Source of the DNA: Candidatus Paracaedibacteraceae bacterium
GTDB taxonomy: Bacteria; Pseudomonadota; Alphaproteobacteria; UBA6184
DNA: 64,000 nucleotides
NCBI GenBank assembly: GCA_024236035.1
Contig: JACKLG010000001.1
Coordinates: 186,001 to 250,000 of the forward strand
Reading direction: 5' to 3'
In this document: piece after piece, positions 26,519 through 35,295 of the stretch
Layout: the number at the start of each line of letters is the position of its first letter
Position numbering within the stretch: the stretch's first letter is position 1
Position numbers and translations under genes: made by a program
Notes under the pieces: model-generated
Databases searched by the model: none
What the model was told of the DNA's origin: nothing
The model's input: only the letters and a program-made list of their open reading frames with translations

Positions 26519-28085
26519 AGTAGCGTTTAATTTGCTCCAAGGTTGTAAGCTTTTCGTTCTCCGCCTCCCTTGCAGCTTCTTCTAAAGATATATAATGTTT
26601 TTCAAGCACGGTTTTGGGTATTTGCCTAACCCCTCCTTCATAATACATATGCTCACGCATTTCTGATGTAATCCAAAGCATTTCCCCTATTGCTATTCTG
26701 CCTTTTAAACCAGCACCATCACACGCATCACATCCTTTTGGATAGCACATACATCGCTTGCGCACTAACCTTTGAGACACCAATCCGACTACTGTATGTT
26801 TTATACTTTCAAATGAAATTCCTAAATCCATTAAACGGGGGAACACCCCCCATACATCATTTGTATGTAAGGTGCTAAAAACTAAATGTCCCGTTTGACT
26901 AGCTCGGAATGCCATTTTAGCTGTATCTTCATCGCGGATTTCACCAATTAAAATAACATCCGGATCTTGTCGTAAAATAGCCCGTATTCCCTCTTTAAAA
27001 TTAATTACATTATCGTGAATGGACGTCTGACGAATACCTTGAAGTTCATATTCCACTGGATCTTCTAGTGTCATAATATTAATGTCATCACAATTTAATT
27101 GATTCAAAATACTATACAAGGTAGTTGTCTTTCCTGAACCCGTGGGGCCAGTAAACAGAACCAAACCCTGGGTGACTGCATATATCTTTTTCAGTAAACT
27201 TAATGATTTTTTACAAAACCCCAACTCTTCTAACGGCACCACCATCTTATGCTTATCTAACAGTCGTAAAACTATTGCCTCACCTTTAGTCGTAGGATGG
27301 GTGGCAGAACGAATATCAATCTCATGTCCATTTACTATTTGACTAAACCGCCCAGCCTGGGGGCGTCTATTTTCAGCTGTATTCATCCCACTTATAACTT
27401 TTATTCTAGCAGCTAAATACTTCCAGTAACGATAAGCAAAACTTCTTTGTACTTTTAAAATACCATCTATACGCAACCGCACCTGCACTCTTCCATCAGT
27501 GGGTTCAAAATGAATATCTGATGCTCTATGAACGCACGCCTCAGTCAAAATAGTTTGTAAAATTGAATCTGTAGAGATATCTTCCTGATTACCATTCCCT
27601 TTTATCCAGCGATCCAGGCTACCAAGATGTTTAACTATTATTGTGGGATCTTTCGGAAGAGTCCCCATGGCCTGTTCCCAAAAAAAATTGGGTACATAAT
27701 ATAAATTATGATGTATACATTCAGGATAGTATTCTTTTAATACCCCCCTTAACTCTAGGGTATCATTCTCACAAAAAACTACCTCTAATACAGAATCATG
27801 TTTTTGTATCGGCAGACACTTAAACTGCTTTAAAATCGATGCAGGAATAGTTTTTGCGACGGATATATCAAGCTCTTCCATTCGCCAGCGTTGATACATA
27901 TACCCGTTATATTCGGACTCTAACTCAGCAATCAGCCATGGGTCAATTTTGTATATCTTGTGTAAATGTTGTGCTAAATCAACGCCCTCTTGAATCTCAT
28001 TCTGCAGTGCCCATGCCTGTTCTTGATTCAAAAGATGTCTTGCTATCAATTCATTTAAAAGTAATTGCTGAACATTTTTTTCCAT
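26505..28085 (-). CDS. Type II secretion / type IV pilus assembly ATPase, GspE/PilB-like
   Basis: 526 residues. An N-terminal domain (1-170) is followed by the secretion ATPase core: Walker A GPTGSGKT at 313-320, Asp box/Walker B DVILIGEIRD at 376-385 and the His box TGHLVFSTLHTND. The C-terminal zinc motif is unusually short, CMC...GCDAC with cysteines at 445, 447, 452 and 455; most family members have a longer loop between the pairs. It powers assembly of a pilus or pseudopilus. Operon with gspF; no gspD, pilin, gspG or pilT was seen in the window. Confidence 0.92.
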   Translation of the reverse strand: MEKNVQQLLLNELIARHLLNQEQAWALQNEIQEGVDLAQHLHKIYKIDPWLIAELESEYNGYMYQRWRMEELDISVAKTIPASILKQFKCLPIQKHDSVLEVVFCENDTLELRGVLKEYYPECIHHNLYYVPNFFWEQAMGTLPKDPTIIVKHLGSLDRWIKGNGNQEDISTDSILQTILTEACVHRASDIHFEPTDGRVQVRLRIDGILKVQRSFAYRYWKYLAARIKVISGMNTAENRRPQAGRFSQIVNGHEIDIRSATHPTTKGEAIVLRLLDKHKMVVPLEELGFCKKSLSLLKKIYAVTQGLVLFTGPTGSGKTTTLYSILNQLNCDDINIMTLEDPVEYELQGIRQTSIHDNVINFKEGIRAILRQDPDVILIGEIRDEDTAKMAFRASQTGHLVFSTLHTNDVWGVFPRLMDLGISFESIKHTVVGLVSQRLVRKRCMCYPKGCDACDGAGLKGRIAIGEMLWITSEMREHMYYEGGVRQIPKTVLEKHYISLEEAAREAENEKLTTLEQIKRYCGET

Positions 28086-28176
28086 AATACAGCAAGTGTA
28101 CTGACAAATGATTGTTGCTTAGTTAATCATAAAAATAAATTAAAAATACTTATAATAATAAAGGCTTTAATTCTTA

Positions 28177-29199
28177 TTAAAAAAGATTACGGTCATATTG
28201 ATGTATTGTATATAACAATCGCACCGTATGTCCTTGGATACACGTGGGCGCAGCGTCTATCAGATTACTTAAAAACGTATATATTAAATTGGGGTCTAAC
28301 TTTACTTGGTGCCACACATATACTAACACTTCATTTACATGTGCATTGACTTCGTTGTCCCAGTCACTTCCCCCTGCATGTCGGCCAAAACTTCTCATTT
28401 TTGCTAAAGCTAATCGTAAGTTGTGAATATTATAAGGTCGTTTTGCTTTTAATTTTATATTTGCATCCCCAATTCTTAATATTTTATCTGTATTTACATG
28501 TGATAATACGCATTCTATCTCTTTAATTGTACGTTCAAAAATATCTATAAATTGCTGTGATTCACGCCTGGAATATCCTAAAATTTCAGGAGTATTTAGA
28601 CTTTTCCATAATTCTTTATAATATGCAGCCAAGTCATGCACATTGGTTTTTCCTGCAGCCCTGGACAAATATTGATTGGTATTTTCAACAGCAGCTTGAA
28701 TTGCCGCCAATCGTTCAAAATCAAAGAGAGGCATATCAATGGTTATGTTTTGAACAGCCAAAGGTGCTTGATCAAAGGGGGGGACTTGTCTTACAGTTGG
28801 TAAAACTTCCACAACCGGTCTATCTTCTTTCTTAGGTGCAACAACAGGCCTTGGCGTATCTGGACTATGCGTCAAAGGTACTAAAGCGATATCAGATGTT
28901 GACCCTTCTCCTTGTGGCGTTACGAATGGCACAGGCACTCCTTCCACCGAAGCATCAACACCGACAGCATGAGCTGATAAATTTTCTCCCTCCGCCTTTA
29001 CTGGCAGAGGATCTACAGGTTCAGTAGTGGGTAATAAATCAGAGCTATCAGATGCAAATTTTAAAGCTTCTACTCGTGCTATTACAACTTCTGAAGCAGG
29101 AACACTTATCGCATAACCTTCTAAATCTATAATTGCACGTCCATTAAGAATAGACATTAAAGCCATAATAGAAAGAAATAGGTGTTGAAAGGTTTTCAT
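28177..29199 (-). CDS. Secreted protein of unknown function, Pro-rich linker plus helical domain
   Basis: 340 residues. An N-terminal signal-like segment (KTFQHLFLSIMALMSILNGRA) is followed by a Pro/Val/Glu-rich, probably disordered stretch (about 50-155). A helical C-terminal half (FERLAAIQAAVENTNQYLSRAAGKTNVHDLAAYYKELW...) follows. It has no recognised motif. It sits about 90 bp upstream of gspE on the same strand, so it may be exported and might be a component or substrate of that system, though adjacency is the only evidence. A host-directed secreted protein is another option. Confidence 0.6.
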   Translation of the reverse strand: MKTFQHLFLSIMALMSILNGRAIIDLEGYAISVPASEVVIARVEALKFASDSSDLLPTTEPVDPLPVKAEGENLSAHAVGVDASVEGVPVPFVTPQGEGSTSDIALVPLTHSPDTPRPVVAPKKEDRPVVEVLPTVRQVPPFDQAPLAVQNITIDMPLFDFERLAAIQAAVENTNQYLSRAAGKTNVHDLAAYYKELWKSLNTPEILGYSRRESQQFIDIFERTIKEIECVLSHVNTDKILRIGDANIKLKAKRPYNIHNLRLALAKMRSFGRHAGGSDWDNEVNAHVNEVLVYVWHQVKLDPNLIYTFLSNLIDAAPTCIQGHTVRLLYTIHQYDRNLF

Positions 29200-29259
29200 C
29201 TTTAGTGTCTCCGAAATACTACTTATATAAGGGCAAAATATAAAAATTCAAGCGTAGTA

Positions 29260-29931
29260 CTAAAAATCTAATTCAGGATAATGATCTGCTCGACGATGCC
29301 CTGCTACAATATCTTCTAACAAAGGACGGAAGGTGGGGCGACTCTTTAACTTCATATACCAGTCTTTTGTGGTTGGATATTTATCCCAAGGCACATCACC
29401 AAAATAATCTAACGTAGATAAATGAGCTGCGGCTGCTAAATCAGCTATGGTTAGATTACGCCCAGTTAACCAATTTTTTTGCTCTACAATCCAGGCAATA
29501 TAATCTAAGTGCATTTGAATGTTTTGTAAACCTTCCCGTATCACTTCAGTGGAAGGGAACCCATTTTTAAACAAACGTTTTTCAACGCGCTCGCCATAAA
29601 CTTTTTGGCTTACTTCACGATAAAACTTTACATCAAACCAATGCACCAGCCGCCTGATCTCTGCTCTTTCTTGCAATGTGCGACCCGTCAATCCCTTGTG
29701 TTGTGGATATGCCTCATCCAAATATTCTAAAATTGGGTAATCCCCTACCACTAAAACTTTATTGGATTCCTCCAATACTGGTACAAAACCGCCCGGGTTT
29801 AATCGCAGAAAATCATCGCTTTCTTCCCAATACCTTATGGTAACTAATTCTACCTCCAAAGCTTTTTCAGCCAATATTAAACGGATTTTGCGGGAAAACG
29901 GACATAATGGATAATGATACAGTTTACGCAT
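29260..29931 (-). CDS. Glutathione S-transferase family protein
   Basis: 223 residues. The thioredoxin-like N-terminal domain (RKLYHYPLCPFSRKIRLILAEK, with a CPFS site at residues 9-12) carries GGFVPVLEE and the DYPILEYLDEAYP glutathione-binding segment. An all-helical C-terminal domain follows (LTGRNLTIADLAAAAHLSTLDYFGDVPWDKYP). Such proteins act in thiol redox or detoxification; the exact substrate is unknown. It overlaps the M50 protease gene by 1 nt and is the last gene of the argS-SPOR-M50-GST operon. Confidence 0.92.
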   Translation of the reverse strand: MRKLYHYPLCPFSRKIRLILAEKALEVELVTIRYWEESDDFLRLNPGGFVPVLEESNKVLVVGDYPILEYLDEAYPQHKGLTGRTLQERAEIRRLVHWFDVKFYREVSQKVYGERVEKRLFKNGFPSTEVIREGLQNIQMHLDYIAWIVEQKNWLTGRNLTIADLAAAAHLSTLDYFGDVPWDKYPTTKDWYMKLKSRPTFRPLLEDIVAGHRRADHYPELDF

Positions 29932-30581
29932 TAAAAAGTTACCCCTAATATATTCTTAAGCCACTGAACACCGTTATAAATAAACCAACCAATTGGGTTA
30001 ACCCGCACACCAAAGTTTTCAGTCAAGCTGGGCAAAGCCAATAACGCCAAGATAATAAACATGCCTAAGCGTTCTAATTTCATAAATTTCCGGTCATATG
30101 GCGAAGGTAACACAGCAGATAATACCCGTCCACCATCTAAGGGTAACAACGGGATCATATTAAATACTGCTAATACTAAATTTACTTGTATTGAATACAT
30201 TAATGCCGCCACCAAATACGGAGGATCCGGATAAATAAATATATAAATTGACCACGAAAGCATGGCTAAAATAATGTTCATTATCGGACCCGCAGCAGCT
30301 ACAAATATTAAATTCGACCGATAATGAAAAAATTGGGTAGGATTAATTGGCACAGGCTTTGCATACCCAAACAAAAAAGGGGCCTTAAGAAATACTAATG
30401 TAGCTGGAATTAAAACAGTACCAATAAGATCCACATGTTTTAAAGGATTTAACGTCATTCTTCCCATACGCTTTGCAGTTTTATCACCACATATGTAGGC
30501 TACAAACCCATGTGCAGCCTCATGAAATGTAATTGCAATAATTAAAGGTATGGCTACAATTAATATCTCAGTTAATGTCAT
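29931..30581 (-). CDS. Site-2 protease family protein (M50), YwhC/FtsH-independent type
   Basis: 216 residues, about five to six membrane segments. The zinc motif HEAAH is at 20-24 and the distal aspartate is D149 in NMIPLLPLDGGRVL. No PDZ domain is present, so it belongs to the short class. Role: intramembrane proteolysis of an unknown substrate. It overlaps the SPOR gene by 4 nt and the GST gene by 1 nt, so all are probably translationally coupled behind argS. Confidence 0.92.
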   Translation of the reverse strand: MTLTEILIVAIPLIIAITFHEAAHGFVAYICGDKTAKRMGRMTLNPLKHVDLIGTVLIPATLVFLKAPFLFGYAKPVPINPTQFFHYRSNLIFVAAAGPIMNIILAMLSWSIYIFIYPDPPYLVAALMYSIQVNLVLAVFNMIPLLPLDGGRVLSAVLPSPYDRKFMKLERLGMFIILALLALPSLTENFGVRVNPIGWFIYNGVQWLKNILGVTF

Positions 30582-31465
30582 CCACTGACCTTTTGAATAA
30601 TTGCACTAAAGTTTTTTTCTCTCAGTAATTTTGCTGCTTCCTTAGCTTTACTTAAAGAAGAAAATGCCCCTATGTTAACCACATAAAACACCCCAGAATC
30701 ACTTTCAATACGTTTAACTACACGCCCCACTCCATTGAAAGCTTTCCCTAACGCACTAAATACTCGATTCATTTCCCTTTCGGCAGTTTCCATCTTTCTG
30801 AAAGACGCAACTCTAATTGCATACACCCCAGGATTCAAAGCATTGCTTATTTTGGGTTTCTCAACTTTTTTTTGAACCTCTGTTTTAACTTCTACTTTTT
30901 CTTCTGTTTTAGAGGGGAGTACCTCTCTTTTTTTCTCAGAAATAAATTTTTCATTCATAACAGGTTCTGGCATTTTTATCCCTGTGTTCGAATTAAGTTT
31001 TCGTAAATTATTTTGCTTTTCAGCTGCTCTTTCTTTCACCATGTTTTTTGTTTCATCCGGCAAGTTTTGAACCTCTAAAGGTTTTTCTTGCTCTACAACT
31101 AACGCTTCTGTGGTATCTTGCTGATCATCTGGATTTTGATTTAAACGTTTATAAACCTCTTTATCTTGGTTTTCTACAGTTGTGTTGGCCGTTTCGTCTG
31201 GTGCTTCTTTATATGGGGCAACATCTGCTTTAATGACCATTACATTAGAAGAAACACCCGGCTGCTTTGAAGACGGCTGAAAAATAAACCATAATCCAAT
31301 AATAAGCAGTATAGCCAAAGCTAATAGAATAATTACCCCTAATGGGTTTTGAAAAATCCACCACCATTTTTCTGTTTCTCCATAAGGATTGACTTCTTCA
31401 AAAAATGGTTCTTGTGTTTGATGGGGTCTTTTAAATGCTTTGTTTTCAAAATTATCATGCTGCAT
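30578..31465 (-). CDS. SPOR-domain envelope protein
   Basis: 295 residues. One transmembrane helix at about 38-62 (NPLGVIILLALAILLIIGLWFIF) separates a short cytoplasmic N-terminus from a long periplasmic linker rich in E/K/T. The last ~75 residues form a SPOR peptidoglycan-binding domain (GVYAIRVASFRKMETAEREM...GVFYVVNIGAFSSLSKAKEAAKLLREKNF). SPOR proteins bind denuded glycan at the septum in cell division. A SPOR gene directly after argS is a common alphaproteobacterial arrangement. Confidence 0.9.
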   Translation of the reverse strand: MQHDNFENKAFKRPHQTQEPFFEEVNPYGETEKWWWIFQNPLGVIILLALAILLIIGLWFIFQPSSKQPGVSSNVMVIKADVAPYKEAPDETANTTVENQDKEVYKRLNQNPDDQQDTTEALVVEQEKPLEVQNLPDETKNMVKERAAEKQNNLRKLNSNTGIKMPEPVMNEKFISEKKREVLPSKTEEKVEVKTEVQKKVEKPKISNALNPGVYAIRVASFRKMETAEREMNRVFSALGKAFNGVGRVVKRIESDSGVFYVVNIGAFSSLSKAKEAAKLLREKNFSAIIQKVSG

Positions 31466-33211
31466 TTAGCGCATCTCCTCTACTGGCTTTACTCCAAATA
31501 AGTGTAAACCACTTGAAATCACTGTAGCAACTCCTTTTAACAACGCTAACCTTGCCATGGTAATGTCTTTATCTTCTACGATAAATCTTAAAGTTGCATC
31601 TTCCTTACCTTGGTTCCACAACCCATGAAAAGCAGCTGCCAACTCATATAAATACCCTCCAATACGATGAGGCTCCCGATGCACAACTGCACCTTCAACA
31701 CATCTTGGCCAACTTGCCAGTAATTGTATTAATGCAATCTCATCGTCAGAATTTAAACCACTTAAATTTGCATTCTTCAAAGCACTTTCATCAATAACCC
31801 CCATTTGACTTTCAGCTTGCCGCAATACCGAATGTACACGGGCGTGTGCATATTGCACATAAAATACGGGATTATCTTTAGACTGCTCTTTTACTTTTTC
31901 AAAATCAAAATCCAACATCGCATCGTTTCGGCGCATCAACATCACAAAACGTATAACGTCTTTGCCAACAGAATCTACTACATCTTTTAAGGTAATAAAC
32001 GTACCAGCGCGTTTGGACATCTTTAAAGGTTCACCACCTTGTAATAAATTGACCATCTGACATGTTTTTATATCCAAAGTTACAGAACCTTCAGAAATAG
32101 CTTTCACTGCCGCCAGCATCCGCTTAATGTATCCTGCGTGGTCTGCTCCCCACACATTAATTTGATACTTAAATCCGCGTTGCAATTTATCATAATGATA
32201 AGCAATATCTTTTGCGAAATAAGTCCATTCACCATTTGTACGTTTTAGAACCCGATCCACATCATCCCCAAATTGAGTAGACTTAAATAATAATTGAGGC
32301 TCTGCAGACCAGTCATCAACTTCTATACCCTTTGGTATATCCAACACGCCTGTATAAACCAGTCCTTTTTCTTCTAAAATGTCTATTGCACGCTCAACCG
32401 CATCATCTGCCACCAGTGCATTTTCTGAGGCAAACACATCATGTTGAATACCAATTAAATCTAAATCTGACCTAATCATATCCATCATTGCATCTACGGC
32501 ATACGTTTGAAAAAAAGGAAGGTATTCTTCTTCAGTTTGATTTTTAAATATATCACCAAAATTTTTGGCCAATGCTTCACCCACAGGTTTTAAATAATCA
32601 CCAGGGTATAACCCTGCTGGAATTTCCCCAATATCAGCCCCTAATGCCTCAAGATATCTCAAGTAAGTGGAACGGCCTAATGTCGCTGCCTGAGCTCCCC
32701 CATCATTGATATAATATTCACGGGTAATTTTGTATCCGCCCTTTTCCATCAAAGCTGCCATCGCATCCCCAACAATAGCCACACGCCCATGACCTGCATG
32801 CATCGGCCCCGTAGGGTTTACTGATACATATTCCACATTCATGGCCTGACCTTGACCTAAATTACATTCACCGTAAGATTCGCCTTTATGTAATACCGCG
32901 TTTAATTGTAAGTACCAAAAGTTGTAATGTAGGCGCATATTTATAAAACCAGCACCAGCAACTTCGGCAGAGCGCACTTCTTGAAAAGCTTGAATATGCT
33001 TTAAAAATAATTCTGCTAATGTACGGGGCGATTGCCCCACGGCCTTAGCCAACACCATAGCTACATTCGTTGACATCTCACCATGGTCTCTGCTTTTAGG
33101 AGGCTCTACGGTAATGGCATCCAGCTTTAAATCACCAGGTAATTTTTCGGTCTTTTGTAATTCAGCAATAACCGTAAGTATTTTTTGTTTAATCAACGTA
33201 TAACAATTCAT
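31466..33211 (-). CDS. argS: Arginyl-tRNA synthetase
   Basis: 581 residues, the usual length. It has the N-terminal additional domain, the class I HIGH-type motif HAGH at 138-141 (VSVNPTGPMHAGHGR), a KMSKR segment (LKMSKRAGTF) and the C-terminal DALR helical domain (NPVFYVQYAHARVHSVLRQ). It charges tRNA-Arg and needs the tRNA for activation. First gene of the four-gene operon; the SPOR gene begins right at its end. Confidence 0.98.
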   Translation of the reverse strand: MNCYTLIKQKILTVIAELQKTEKLPGDLKLDAITVEPPKSRDHGEMSTNVAMVLAKAVGQSPRTLAELFLKHIQAFQEVRSAEVAGAGFINMRLHYNFWYLQLNAVLHKGESYGECNLGQGQAMNVEYVSVNPTGPMHAGHGRVAIVGDAMAALMEKGGYKITREYYINDGGAQAATLGRSTYLRYLEALGADIGEIPAGLYPGDYLKPVGEALAKNFGDIFKNQTEEEYLPFFQTYAVDAMMDMIRSDLDLIGIQHDVFASENALVADDAVERAIDILEEKGLVYTGVLDIPKGIEVDDWSAEPQLLFKSTQFGDDVDRVLKRTNGEWTYFAKDIAYHYDKLQRGFKYQINVWGADHAGYIKRMLAAVKAISEGSVTLDIKTCQMVNLLQGGEPLKMSKRAGTFITLKDVVDSVGKDVIRFVMLMRRNDAMLDFDFEKVKEQSKDNPVFYVQYAHARVHSVLRQAESQMGVIDESALKNANLSGLNSDDEIALIQLLASWPRCVEGAVVHREPHRIGGYLYELAAAFHGLWNQGKEDATLRFIVEDKDITMARLALLKGVATVISSGLHLFGVKPVEEMR

Positions 33212-33275
33212 GAATTTAGGCCTAATATTGTGTTTGCCTTATTAAGTATCAAACTTCAGGCAAAATATAAATAAA

Positions 33276-33302
33276 AAAAGCGGGGTTTAACCCCCGCTTT
33301 AA
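33276..33302 (-). terminator. Terminator of the porin-like gene
   Basis: AAAGCGGGGG / CCCCGCTTT stem with a T-run on the minus strand, 18 bp after the stop codon of the porin-like gene. Confidence 0.88.
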
Positions 33303-33319
33303 AGAAATATAAAAATTTC

Positions 33320-34552
33320 TTATTGGCTTACAGCAAGACCTGTACCAAGGATAAAATTTGGTTCAGACAGTCCCTTATCAGATACTTCTGTTAGGTTATT
33401 GTAGTCTAAACCAGCCCAAGTACCTTCAACAAACCAACGGAAACCTTCGCGAATATTCAAATCAAGAGCACCGGAGACAGCTAAAGTTGTATCGTTGTTT
33501 TTAATTGTAGAATCTTTCCCATTTTTCCAACCATACAATGCTCCAACAGAAATGCGTGGCTTCCACATAGTGTTGTCAAATTGCAAACCAACTACACCGT
33601 GAATTTTCTTACCTGCGTTACCATCTTTGTTGTTTCCTGCGGCGAATCCTGTGCTGCAGTCATCAGCCCAACCAAATCCGATATCAAATGATTTCCAGGA
33701 GAATGCAGAACCTAAACGGTAAGTAAAGTTTTCGTTTTGATCAGCAATTTTCACACCTTTTGCATCTGTACGATCGCTTGCTTCATATACACCAGCAGCA
33801 GATACACGCACGCGGAAATCACCGAATGTATTATCATAGTTTACAGATGCAGATAAAATATTGTTTGCAACACCAGCAATACGTTGACCATCACCATAAG
33901 TACCTAAGCGGCCCTTATATGCAGCGCTTGGTTTCCAGTTAAGTATAGCTTGTAATCCAGCCATACGAACTGTACGGACTTCCAATGCGTTTGTGTACCA
34001 AGTATCGTTTTTATGAGTTAAGTCTAAAATAAACCGTTCTTTTCTAGTTTGGCCAGCACTAGTTGTGCTCTTTAATAAATTACCATAATAACCATTATAT
34101 CCGTAAGTACCGCCCATTAATGAATCTGCATCCACCATTGACCACATTGCATCACGTTGAGAACCAATACGAACTTCAATCATGTTACCGAAACGACCAA
34201 ACACATATGTATCACGTAAAAGACCAGTAAAATCTTTTGCAGCAGCGTTAACATCTAATTTTACAGTCGCACCGAATGCAACCGCGGAACAGCCACCTTC
34301 AGTTTTGAAAGTCATTTTTGAATCAGATAATGCCACTAAGCCGCGTTTCATCCAATCATCTGTATCAATTGAATCATCTTTTAACCCATCAGGTGTTTTG
34401 TGATAAAGATTAGCCCAATATCCTGCTGCGAAATCAGCATTGATTACGAAAGCTCCATAAGGTGCTTTTTGAGGCGCTGCAGCTGTAGATGCCTCTACTC
34501 CAGACGCAAGAACTAATCCTGCGAATACTGAACTTAGAATTAATTTTTTCAT
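33320..34552 (-). CDS. Porin-like outer-membrane protein
   Basis: 410 residues from MKKLILSSVFAGLVLASGVEA, a typical signal peptide cut near ASGVEAS. Repeated amphipathic strands (DTYVFGRFGNMIEVRIGSQRDAMW, YRLGSAFSWKSFDIGFGWADD, KPRISVGALYGW, FRWFVEGTWAGLDYNN) suggest a general porin barrel of the type in Gram-negative outer membranes. The reading frame extends 14 codons upstream, but the later ATG has GGAG at proper spacing and opens the signal peptide, so 34552 is chosen. It ends with GLAVSQ, not with an aromatic. A 14-bp palindrome lies upstream. Confidence 0.8.
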   Translation of the reverse strand: MKKLILSSVFAGLVLASGVEASTAAAPQKAPYGAFVINADFAAGYWANLYHKTPDGLKDDSIDTDDWMKRGLVALSDSKMTFKTEGGCSAVAFGATVKLDVNAAAKDFTGLLRDTYVFGRFGNMIEVRIGSQRDAMWSMVDADSLMGGTYGYNGYYGNLLKSTTSAGQTRKERFILDLTHKNDTWYTNALEVRTVRMAGLQAILNWKPSAAYKGRLGTYGDGQRIAGVANNILSASVNYDNTFGDFRVRVSAAGVYEASDRTDAKGVKIADQNENFTYRLGSAFSWKSFDIGFGWADDCSTGFAAGNNKDGNAGKKIHGVVGLQFDNTMWKPRISVGALYGWKNGKDSTIKNNDTTLAVSGALDLNIREGFRWFVEGTWAGLDYNNLTEVSDKGLSEPNFILGTGLAVSQ

Positions 34553-34684
34553 TGTTTTCTCCGTTGTTAAAACCATGCTCTCGGCATTTTTCATAACTCA
34601 CAATACAGCACTTTTTCAAACACATACTATTTTTTTAAGGAAAAAGGGGAGCTTTTGTTGTCATGTGTAACTTTTACGCAACAT

Positions 34685-34698
34685 ATTTTGATCAAAAT
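34685..34698. promoter_or_regulatory. Perfect 14-bp palindrome upstream of the porin-like gene
   Basis: ATTTTGATCAAAAT, self-complementary, about 130 bp upstream of the chosen start and 34 bp from the end of dedA. It could be an operator for porin control; the AT-rich background makes chance possible. Confidence 0.4.
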
Positions 34699-34731
34699 GC
34701 AAACGCCTATCATTAAGCAATCTCGCACTTT

Positions 34732-35289
34732 TTAATTGCGATAATGCTTTAAATATACTTTATATGCAGACCACAAACATATACTCACAGGCAATCCGAT
34801 ATACAACCCATACCGTTGAATTCGATGCATGTTATCTAAAATGACTTCAAACGTTCCACCAAAAAAATATCCAACCCAAGCTATTGCGACTGCCCACACC
34901 AACGCAGATGGAAAATTTAAAACTGTAAAACGCCTTGGACTTAATTGACTTGCCCCAACAATTAAGGGACTAGCAATACGTATTCCATAAATAAACCTGA
35001 ACGTCATAATGAAAAGATTCTTATAGGCATGTAATAGTCGAAAGACTTTCTCTGATTTTTTCTTTAATACAGGAAACCTTTCCATCAACTTTGGACCATA
35101 ATATCGACCAATAAAAAAGCATCCCTGATCAGCTATCAATGTGCCTAAAAAAGCAAAAAAAATTACCCATTTTAGGTCTAAAACTCCTGTATATGCAAAA
35201 TATCCTGCTGTCATCAGGATCAACTCACCTTCGATAGTCGATCCTAAAAAAACAGCAAAATATCCATATTTTTGAATAAAAGATTCCAT
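34732..35289 (-). CDS. DedA family membrane protein
   Basis: 185 residues with about five hydrophobic segments. The DedA/VTT signature is seen in FAFLGTLIADQGCFFIGRYYG and in FRFIYGIRIASPLIVGASQLSPRRFTVLNFPSALVWA (F/Y-x-R-x3-G-x5-G pattern). The family is linked to undecaprenyl-phosphate or lipid recycling in the inner membrane; the substrate here is inferred. It starts 6 nt after the ftsH stop and is probably co-transcribed with it. Confidence 0.9.
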   Translation of the reverse strand: MESFIQKYGYFAVFLGSTIEGELILMTAGYFAYTGVLDLKWVIFFAFLGTLIADQGCFFIGRYYGPKLMERFPVLKKKSEKVFRLLHAYKNLFIMTFRFIYGIRIASPLIVGASQLSPRRFTVLNFPSALVWAVAIAWVGYFFGGTFEVILDNMHRIQRYGLYIGLPVSICLWSAYKVYLKHYRN

Positions 35290-35295
35290 GTTGTA

